Assembly: GCA_036824045.1 (NCBI GenBank)
Contig: DAITAZ010000066.1
Coordinates: forward strand, 1 to 11,112
DNA length: 11,112 bases
Direction: 5' to 3'
From: DAITAZ01 sp036824045
Lineage (GTDB): Bacteria; Pseudomonadota; Gammaproteobacteria; Burkholderiales; Rhodocyclaceae
A program made the position numbers and the translations under genes. Position 1 is the first letter of the stretch, and each line of letters opens with the position of its first letter. The notes under the pieces are model-generated. The model ran no database searches. It was not told where the DNA came from and was given only the letters and a program-made list of their open reading frames with translations. This document shows, in pieces, positions 6,193-11,112 of this stretch.

Positions 6193-6470
6193 GTGCGCTC
6201 GTCGCTGCCCCAACCCTCAGTCCGCTCTACCGCATGCAATGGGAGGAGGCCCAACAGAGCTGGGTACTCCTCTACCCGGAAGGGATGGTGCGGCTTAACA
6301 CCAGTGCGGCGGAGATCCTGCGCTTGGCAGACGGGCTGCGCAGCCGGGCGCAGATCGTCGAAGCACTGGAAGCCCGATTCGCATGCTCAGGCCTGGCCGG
6401 AGACGTCTGCGACTTTCTCGACATCGCCTGCCAGCAAGGCTGGGTGACAGAACCCGGTGCCGCTCCATGA
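6189..6470 (+). CDS. pqqD: PqqA-binding peptide chaperone PqqD
   Basis: This 93-residue RiPP recognition element binds the PqqA peptide and delivers it to PqqE. Characteristic segments are LYRMQWEEAQQSWVLLYPEGMVRLNTSAAEIL (13-44) and the C-terminal helices IVEALEARF and DVCDFLDIACQQGWV. The frame is open far upstream inside pqqC, but the GTG at 6189 gives the standard length and overlaps the pqqC stop as GTGA (6189-6192), so translational coupling is likely. Its own stop overlaps the pqqE start as ATGA (6467-6470). In some methylotrophs PqqC and PqqD are fused; here they are separate. The use of GTG rather than ATG is the only unusual feature. Confidence 0.96.
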   Translation: MSALVAAPTLSPLYRMQWEEAQQSWVLLYPEGMVRLNTSAAEILRLADGLRSRAQIVEALEARFACSGLAGDVCDFLDIACQQGWVTEPGAAP

Positions 6471-7630
6471 GCCTGCTGGTGGACACCCCACGCCCCGCGC
6501 CCCCCGTCGGGCCGCCCCTGTGGCTGCTGGCGGAACTCACCTACCGCTGCCCCCTGCACTGCGCCTTCTGCTACAACCCGGTGGATTTTGCCCACCATGA
6601 ACAGGAACTGGACACCGACACCTGGCTGCGGGTGCTGCGGGAGGCCCGCGCCCTGGGCTCGGTGCAATGCGGGTTTTCCGGCGGCGAACCGCTGCTGCGC
6701 CCGGATCTCGAGACGCTGGTCTGCGAAGCCCACCGCCTGGGGTATTACACCAACCTCATCACCTCCGGCGTCGGACTGAACGAGACCCGCATCGCCGCCC
6801 TGAAAGACGCGGGCCTGGATCACATCCAGCTTTCCTTCCAGGATTCCACCCGCGAGATCAACGATCTCGTCACCAGCACCCGTACCTTCGGGCTCAAGCA
6901 GCAGGTTGCCCGGCTGATCCAGCACCACGGCTACCCGATGGTGATGAACTGCGTGATTCACCGGCTCAATATCGACCACGTGGAACGCATCATTGAAATG
7001 GCGCTGGAACTGGGAGCGGAATACCTGGAACTGGCGAATGTCCAGGCCTACTCCTGGGCCCACGTGAACCGGGCGCAACTGCTGCCCTCCCGCGAACAAC
7101 TGGCCGAAGCCGAAGCCGTAACCCAACGCTGGCGGCAAAAACTGGGCAACCGGATGAAAATCTACTTCGTGGTACCGGACTACCACGAAAAGCGCCCCAA
7201 GAAATGCATGAACGGCTGGGGCAACGTGTTTCTGACCATCGCGCCAGATGGCACCGCCCTGCCCTGCCACACCGCCCGCGCGCTCCCCGGGCTCAGCTTT
7301 CCCTCGGTACAGGACTGGGCTCTGCGCGACATCTGGCATGACTCGGAAGGCTTCAACCGCTACCGCGGCACGGGCTGGATGAAAGAGCCCTGCGCCTCCT
7401 GCCCCGACAAGGAGCAAGACTACGGCGGCTGCCGCTGCCAAGCCTACATGCTGGCCCAGGATGCAGACGCCGCCGATCCGGTGTGCGAACGCTCGCCCCA
7501 TCACCACCTGGTGGCAGCCGCAGTCGCCACTGCGCAAGCAGCGGAGGGAAGCCCGGGCGCGCATCCCCGCAGCGCGCCACTCATCTTCCGCGACCCGGCC
7601 ACCTCGCTGCGGCTCAATCGCCCCTTCTAG
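6467..7630 (+). CDS. pqqE: PqqA peptide cyclase PqqE (radical SAM/SPASM)
   Basis: This 387-residue radical-SAM enzyme forms the carbon-carbon bond between the Glu and Tyr side chains of PqqA, the first committed step of PQQ synthesis. The SAM-cluster motif is C28-x3-C32-x2-C35 (TYRCPLHCAFCYNP), followed by GFSGGEPLLRPDLETL. The SPASM domain has C247, C267, C309, C312, C322, C324 and C340 plus D318. Shifted by one residue, these match the auxiliary-cluster ligands I recall for Methylobacterium PqqE, including its unusual aspartate ligand. The tail ends in the typical PLIFRDP. Start ATG 6467 overlaps the pqqD stop (ATGA). It is the last gene of the operon; a hairpin follows at 7656-7694. No protease gene such as pqqF follows. 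Confidence 0.97.
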   Translation: MSLLVDTPRPAPPVGPPLWLLAELTYRCPLHCAFCYNPVDFAHHEQELDTDTWLRVLREARALGSVQCGFSGGEPLLRPDLETLVCEAHRLGYYTNLITSGVGLNETRIAALKDAGLDHIQLSFQDSTREINDLVTSTRTFGLKQQVARLIQHHGYPMVMNCVIHRLNIDHVERIIEMALELGAEYLELANVQAYSWAHVNRAQLLPSREQLAEAEAVTQRWRQKLGNRMKIYFVVPDYHEKRPKKCMNGWGNVFLTIAPDGTALPCHTARALPGLSFPSVQDWALRDIWHDSEGFNRYRGTGWMKEPCASCPDKEQDYGGCRCQAYMLAQDADAADPVCERSPHHHLVAAAVATAQAAEGSPGAHPRSAPLIFRDPATSLRLNRPF

Positions 7631-7655
7631 CGCAAACGCCCGGACAGGGGCCGGG

Positions 7656-7694
7656 GATTTGCCCGGCTGCCCCATTGAAACAGCCGGGCAAATC
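7656..7694 (+). terminator. Perfect 14-bp inverted repeat after pqqE, candidate operon terminator
   Basis: GATTTGCCCGGCTG (7656-7669) and CAGCCGGGCAAATC (7681-7694) are exact reverse complements with an 11-base loop. The position, 25 bases after the pqqE stop, fits an operon end. There is no T-tract after the stem, so termination may be imperfect. The loop contains the -35 box of the tRNA-Leu promoter. Confidence 0.6.
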
Positions 7695-7702
7695 GGTACA
7701 AT
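7675..7702 (+). promoter_or_regulatory. Sigma-70 promoter of tRNA-Leu with GC-rich discriminator
   Basis: TTGAAA (7675-7680), 16 bp, TACAAT (7697-7702) is the best consensus promoter in the window. It is followed by GCGCCCCTCGC, the GC-rich discriminator typical of stringently controlled stable-RNA promoters. Transcription would begin near 7709, just before the mature tRNA 5' end at 7715. Confidence 0.72.
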
Positions 7703-7714
7703 GCGCCCCTCGCT

Positions 7715-7801
7715 GCGGCGGTGGCGAAATTGGTAGACGCAACAGGTTTAGGTCCTGTCGGTCGCAAGACTGTGGAGGTTCGAGTCCTCTCCGCCGCACC
7801 A
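7715..7801 (+). tRNA. tRNA-Leu (anticodon UAG)
   Basis: This 87-base class II tRNA has an acceptor stem GCGGCGG (7715-7721) pairing perfectly with CCGCCGC (7791-7797) and an encoded CCA end (7799-7801) preceded by the A73 discriminator (7798) typical of tRNA-Leu. The anticodon stem ACAGG/CCTGT encloses loop TTTAGGT (7747-7753), giving anticodon TAG at 7749-7751, which reads CUN leucine codons. A long variable arm is present, and the T loop has GGTTCGAGTCC. It stands alone between the PQQ operon and a lipoprotein gene. No duplicated 3' end is visible downstream, so there is no sign that it serves as an integration site here. Confidence 0.97.
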
Positions 7802-7887
7802 CCGCCCTCGTGCCCGCCTCCCCGCTTCCGCCTCCCGCGTTGCTGCACGACAATATCAGGGCTTCAACCCTCCCTCGCTGCACGCCG

Positions 7888-8967
7888 ATGCTCCGTTCCA
7901 CGCTCGTCCTGGCCCTCGCCCTGATCGCGGGGGCCTGCGCCTCGCCCAATCCCTACTACGATGCCGCCCGCCGGCACCACCGGCCCCACGGCTTCAACAA
8001 CAATTACGTGGACAACCGCCTGATCGGAGAAGGCTTCCTGCGCTGGCAACTGGAACGCGCCCAATCGCGCCTGCCCGCGGACCGTGCCGAGCGCGTGCCC
8101 CGTGCGAGCCCGAACCTGGCCTACCTCCAGGCAAACCGGGACGATTTGACCATCACCTGGATCGGCCACGCCACGGCCCTGTGGCAGGTGAGCGGCTTGA
8201 ACATCCTGACCGACCCCCATTTCACCGAACGGGCCTCTCCGGTCAGCTTCGCCGGCCCCCGCCGCCAAACGCCCCCCGCCATCAGCCTGAATGACCTGCC
8301 GCGCATCGATGCAGTGCTGATCAGCCACAACCACTACGATCATCTGGACCGGGACACGGTTCGCGCCCTGGCGGCCCAGTCGGGCGGCCCGCCCCTCTTC
8401 GTCGTACCCCTGGGGCTGGACCGCTGGTTCAGCAGCGAAGGCATCAGCACGGTGAAGGCACTGGATTGGTGGGAGTCGGTACACCTTGGCAGCACGCGCA
8501 TCCACCTGGTGCCCGCCCAGCACTGGTCGGCCCGCAGTCCCTTCGACCGCCACGAGACCCTGTGGGGCGGTTTCGTGGTTTCAGGCCAGGGCAAGCAGCT
8601 CTACTATGCGGGAGACACGGGCTACTCCCAGGATTTCCGCGACATCCAGGCCCGTTTCGGCAATATGGATTTTGCCCAGCTCCCGGTGGGCTGTTACGAG
8701 CCACGCTGGTTCATGGGCAACCAGCATGTGGACCCGCCTGAGGCCATCCGCATCCACCGGGATGTGGGCGCCCGGATCTCCATGGGCGTGCATTGGGGCA
8801 CCTTCCGCCTGTGCGATGACCCGGTGGACGCGCCGCTGGACCTCCTCCCGCCAGCTCTTGCGGCCGCCGGCGTCGCCCCCGGCGAGTTCATCCTCCCCGC
8901 CCTGGGGCAAACCCTCGTACTCCAGCGCGCCCGCGCCTACGCGGCTGGCGGTGGTCTCGAGCCCTGA
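7888..8967 (+). CDS. Predicted lipoprotein, metallo-beta-lactamase fold, NAPE-PLD/RomA-like hydrolase
   Basis: This 359-residue protein begins with a lipoprotein-type signal (hydrophobic 5-16, then AGAC with acceptor C17), suggesting anchoring in the outer or inner membrane. The mature part is a zinc hydrolase of the NAPE-PLD/RomA branch. It shows ITWIGHAT, LTDPHF, then H147-x-H149-x-D151-H152 (SHNHYDHLD) as the first metal motif, H212 in AQHWSAR, D243 in YAGDTGYS and H302 in VHWGTF, a complete two-metal set. The family includes mammalian N-acyl-phosphatidylethanolamine phospholipase D and bacterial homologues whose substrates are mostly unknown, so a lipid-phosphodiester substrate is only a suggestion. 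The frame is open further upstream through the tRNA, but ATG 7888 is the start that yields the lipoprotein signal. No clear ribosome-binding site is seen. Confidence 0.9.
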   Translation: MLRSTLVLALALIAGACASPNPYYDAARRHHRPHGFNNNYVDNRLIGEGFLRWQLERAQSRLPADRAERVPRASPNLAYLQANRDDLTITWIGHATALWQVSGLNILTDPHFTERASPVSFAGPRRQTPPAISLNDLPRIDAVLISHNHYDHLDRDTVRALAAQSGGPPLFVVPLGLDRWFSSEGISTVKALDWWESVHLGSTRIHLVPAQHWSARSPFDRHETLWGGFVVSGQGKQLYYAGDTGYSQDFRDIQARFGNMDFAQLPVGCYEPRWFMGNQHVDPPEAIRIHRDVGARISMGVHWGTFRLCDDPVDAPLDLLPPALAAAGVAPGEFILPALGQTLVLQRARAYAAGGGLEP

Positions 8968-9033
8968 AACAGGATACCCTCGCCCGTTGCTTACGCCCGG
9001 TCCCCCGTGCCGGCGACCGGCCTCGAGCCCGCC

Positions 9034-9858
9034 ATGCCCGTCGAACATTACGAGAATTTTCCTGTCGCCTCCTTCCTCCTGCCCGCACACTTGCGCGAGC
9101 CGGTGGAGGCGATCTATGCCTTTGCCCGCAGCGCCGACGATCTTGCCGACGAGGGCGATGCGCCGCCGCTGGTGCGGCTGGCCAGGCTGAACGACTACCG
9201 TATCCAGCTCAATCACATCCAGCAGGGCACCCAACCGGCCGATCCGATGTTCGCCCGGCTGGCCCGCGCCATCCGCACCCATGACCTGCCCATCGTGCTC
9301 TTCCGCGATCTGCTGGACGCCTTTGCGCAGGACGTGGTCAAGACTCGCTACGCGGACTTCGCCGAACTGCAGGATTACTGCCGCCGCTCCGCCGACCCGG
9401 TAGGCCGCCTGCTGCTGCACCTTTACCGGGCGACCGAGGCCGAAAACCTGTTCCAGTCCGACGCCATCTGCACCAGCCTGCAGCTTATCAACCACTGGCA
9501 GGACGTGGCCGTGGACTGGCCCAAGGGGCGCGTCTACCTGCCTCAGGACGAGCTTTCCCGCTTTGGCGTGACCGATGACGACATCGCCAACGGCCGCACC
9601 AGCGCTGCCTGGCGTGCACTCATGGCCTTTCAGGTCGCGCGGGCGCGGCAGATGATGCATGCCGGCGCGCCGCTGGCCCATCGTCTGCCCGGACGCATCG
9701 GCTGGGAGCTGCGGCTTATCGTGGCGGGGGGGCTGGCGATCCTGGACAAGATCGAAGCAGTAGACTTTGATGTTTTCACACGCCGTCCCGTGATCAGGCC
9801 CACAGACGGACCAGGGCTGCTCTGGCGGGCCCTGCGCGGATATCAGCATGCAACCTGA
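9034..9858 (+). CDS. hpnC: Hydroxysqualene synthase HpnC
   Basis: This 274-residue trans-prenyltransferase of the squalene/phytoene synthase fold is predicted to convert presqualene diphosphate to hydroxysqualene. The start MPVEHYENFPVASFLLP is the usual HpnC N-terminus. The first aspartate-rich motif is DDLADE (35-40), and the second is QDVAVDWPKGRVYLP (DVAVD, 157-161). An in-frame GTG at 9007 would add nine residues lacking similarity to the family; ATG 9034 is preferred. Its 3' end overlaps hpnD by 11 bases. With hpnD and hpnE it forms the three-enzyme bacterial route from farnesyl diphosphate to squalene, normally feeding hopanoid synthesis; no squalene-hopene cyclase is visible in the window. 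Confidence 0.94.
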   Translation: MPVEHYENFPVASFLLPAHLREPVEAIYAFARSADDLADEGDAPPLVRLARLNDYRIQLNHIQQGTQPADPMFARLARAIRTHDLPIVLFRDLLDAFAQDVVKTRYADFAELQDYCRRSADPVGRLLLHLYRATEAENLFQSDAICTSLQLINHWQDVAVDWPKGRVYLPQDELSRFGVTDDDIANGRTSAAWRALMAFQVARARQMMHAGAPLAHRLPGRIGWELRLIVAGGLAILDKIEAVDFDVFTRRPVIRPTDGPGLLWRALRGYQHAT

Positions 9859-10681
9859 CGACTATTGCGAACAGAAGGCGGCCGCCAGCGGGTCCAGCTT
9901 CTACTACAGTTTCCGTTTCCTCGACCCGGACCGCCGCCGGGCCATCACCGCCCTCTACGCCTTTTGCCGCGAGGTGGACGACGTGGTGGACGAGTGCAAG
10001 GACCCGCACCTGGCCCAGGTCAAGCTGGCCTGGTGGCGGGGGGAGGTGGAAGCCACCTATGCCGGCTCGCCGCAGCACCCGGTGGGGCGCGCACTCGCCC
10101 CCCAGGTGCGGGCTTTCGATCTGCCCAAGGAACAGTTGCTGGAAATCATCGACGGGATGGAGATGGACCTTCACCAGTCGCGCTATCCCGACTTCAAAGC
10201 CTTGCAACTCTACTGCTACCGCGTCGCCAGCGTCGTGGGGCTGCTCGCCGCCCGGATATTTGGCTACGAGGATCACCGCACCCAGCACTACGCCCACCAC
10301 CTGGGGCTTGCCTTCCAGCTCACCAACATCATCCGCGACGTGGGCGAAGACGCCCGCCGCGGTCGCATTTATCTACCGCTCGAAGACCTGGAACGCTTTG
10401 CCGTCCCCGAGGCGGAAATCCTCCACTGCCGCTACGGACCGGGCTTTCCACCGCTGATGGAATTCCAGATCGAGCGGGCTCAGCACTACTACGACCTGGC
10501 TCTGAACGCCTTGCCGGAGGTGGACCGCAAGCGCCAGCGCCCCGGCCTCGTCATGGCCGCCATTTATCGCACCCTGCTCGAAGAGATCCGGTCGGACGGC
10601 TGCCGCGTGCTCACCCATCGCGTCTCACTGCCGCCCGCGCGCAAGCTCTGGCTGGCGGCGCGCACCTGGTTCGCCGCATGA
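9848..10681 (+). CDS. hpnD: Presqualene diphosphate synthase HpnD
   Basis: This 277-residue enzyme condenses two farnesyl diphosphates head-to-head into presqualene diphosphate, the step before HpnC. It shares the squalene/phytoene synthase fold with HpnC. It has the typical N-terminus CEQKAAASGSSFYYSFRFL, the first aspartate motif DDVVDE (44-49) and the second RDVGEDARRGRIYLPLEDL (DVGED, 164-168). The presence of both complete motifs in both paralogues indicates that both are active. ATG 9848 lies inside the end of hpnC, 11 bases before that gene's last base, with only a weak GCGGA upstream, so coupling to hpnC translation is likely. The stop overlaps the hpnE start as ATGA (10678-10681). 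Length is normal. Confidence 0.96.
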   Translation: MQPDDYCEQKAAASGSSFYYSFRFLDPDRRRAITALYAFCREVDDVVDECKDPHLAQVKLAWWRGEVEATYAGSPQHPVGRALAPQVRAFDLPKEQLLEIIDGMEMDLHQSRYPDFKALQLYCYRVASVVGLLAARIFGYEDHRTQHYAHHLGLAFQLTNIIRDVGEDARRGRIYLPLEDLERFAVPEAEILHCRYGPGFPPLMEFQIERAQHYYDLALNALPEVDRKRQRPGLVMAAIYRTLLEEIRSDGCRVLTHRVSLPPARKLWLAARTWFAA

Positions 10682-11112
10682 CAGGGGAAATTGCGGTCAT
10701 CGGCGCCGGCTACGCCGGACTCGCCTGCGCGGTGGAACTCGCCCGCGCCGGCGAGCGGGTGGTGGTCTTTGAATCCGGCCGGGTGCTGGGCGGCCGGGCA
10801 CGGGTGTTGGAGCGGGATGGCTACCGGCTCGACAACGGCCAGCACATCCTCATCGGCGCCTACACGGAACTCCTCCGTTTGTTGCGGCTGGTGGGAGTGT
10901 CCCCCCGGGCACTGGAAACCCGCCGGCTTTGCCTGGAGTACCCCGGCCACCTGCGCCTGCAGGCCGCCCCGTTGCCTGCGCCGCTGCACCTGGCCTGGGG
11001 GCTGGCCGCCGCGCGGGGGCTGGGCCCGGGCGGGCGCCGGGCAGCCGCGCGCCTGCTGCGACACCTCAAGCGCACCGGGTTCGACCTGCCCACCGAACAA
11101 ACCGTCGCTCAA
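10678..11112 (+). CDS. hpnE: Hydroxysqualene dehydroxylase HpnE, N-terminal part
   Basis: The frame stays open to the window edge, giving the first 145 residues of a flavin-dependent amine-oxidase-like enzyme that reduces hydroxysqualene to squalene, completing the HpnCDE pathway. Visible features are the dinucleotide-binding loop IAVIGAGYAGLACAVELARAGERVVVFE (GAGYAG at 9-14, acidic strand end at 30), the second FAD segment LGGRAR, and LDNGQHILIGAYTELLRLL, which is characteristic of HpnE rather than other phytoene-desaturase-like proteins. It starts at an ATG overlapping the hpnD stop by four bases and has no ribosome-binding site of its own, so it probably depends on coupling. The remainder of the gene lies outside the window. 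Confidence 0.93.
   Translation, partial: MTGEIAVIGAGYAGLACAVELARAGERVVVFESGRVLGGRARVLERDGYRLDNGQHILIGAYTELLRLLRLVGVSPRALETRRLCLEYPGHLRLQAAPLPAPLHLAWGLAAARGLGPGGRRAAARLLRHLKRTGFDLPTEQTVAQ

Noticed and set aside
6272..7675. A 467-codon open frame on the minus strand opposite pqqD and pqqE
   Set aside because: It is fully antisense to two unmistakable genes and its product has no recognisable domain. Long empty-looking frames are expected opposite GC-rich coding sequence.
7715..7801. tRNA-Leu as an integration site for a mobile element
   Set aside because: No integrase, no repeated tRNA 3' end and no foreign-looking genes are found downstream; the next genes are ordinary chromosomal ones.
9007..9033. 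GTG at 9007 as the hpnC start
   Set aside because: It would add nine residues not matching the family; MPVEHYENFP from 9034 is the expected beginning.
8581..9849. A 422-codon open frame on the minus strand opposite the metallo-hydrolase and hpnC
   Set aside because: It spans two genes with firm motifs and shows no domain or ribosome-binding site; it is a shadow frame.
9034..10681. hpnC and hpnD as a recent tandem duplication with one decayed copy
   Set aside because: The two are only distantly similar, each has both intact aspartate motifs and its own family signature, and both are required in the known three-enzyme route.

Overview
The window is densely coded, GC-rich proteobacterial chromosome. 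The gene content fits a betaproteobacterium, perhaps Rhodocyclales-like: a complete pqqABCDE operon, the squalene/hopanoid genes hpnC-hpnD-hpnE, cobalamin-ligand synthase bluB, and a two-component system of the type that controls PQQ-dependent alcohol oxidation. The taxonomic guess comes from gene content and order only and is weak.

Layout, left to right. Positions 1-333 are the 3' end of an FMN-dependent alpha-hydroxy-acid dehydrogenase/oxidase. bluB follows (392-1063, +) and converges on a small DUF454/YbaN-type membrane protein (1077-1448, -); a hairpin spans both stop codons. Next is an unrecognised protein with a PAS-like N-terminus and a CxxC...CxxC C-terminus (1599-2189, +). Its 3' end overlaps the 3' end of a NarL/FixJ response regulator (2161-2820, -). 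The regulator is translationally coupled to an upstream membrane histidine kinase (2817-4184, -) that resembles MoxY-type sensors. A 202-bp divergent intergenic region holds a candidate operator and separates the kinase from pqqA.

The PQQ operon reads pqqA (4387-4461), pqqB (4524-5441), pqqC (5479-6192), pqqD (6189-6470), pqqE (6467-7630), all on +. A GC-rich hairpin lies between pqqA and pqqB and may set the high PqqA to enzyme ratio. pqqC/pqqD and pqqD/pqqE overlap by 4 bp. PqqA is the peptide precursor. PqqD presents it to the radical-SAM enzyme PqqE, which crosslinks Glu to Tyr. PqqB probably hydroxylates an intermediate and PqqC performs the final ring closure and oxidation. No pqqF or other protease gene is visible here.

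After pqqE, a perfect 14-bp inverted repeat (candidate terminator) contains in its loop the -35 box of the promoter for tRNA-Leu(UAG) (7715-7801). Then come a predicted lipoprotein with a metallo-beta-lactamase fold of the NAPE-PLD/RomA type (7888-8967) and the tightly overlapping hpnC (9034-9858), hpnD (9848-10681) and hpnE (10678 to the window end, cut off). These last three convert two farnesyl diphosphates to squalene by the presqualene diphosphate/hydroxysqualene route, the entry to hopanoids.

No stretch over 300 bp lacks a gene. I saw no insertion sequence, CRISPR array, phage gene or defence system. The least explained item is the PAS/CxxC protein beside the two-component genes. The most interesting regulatory signals are the pqqA-pqqB hairpin, the TCATGA repeat upstream of pqqA, and the terminator/promoter overlap before the tRNA.
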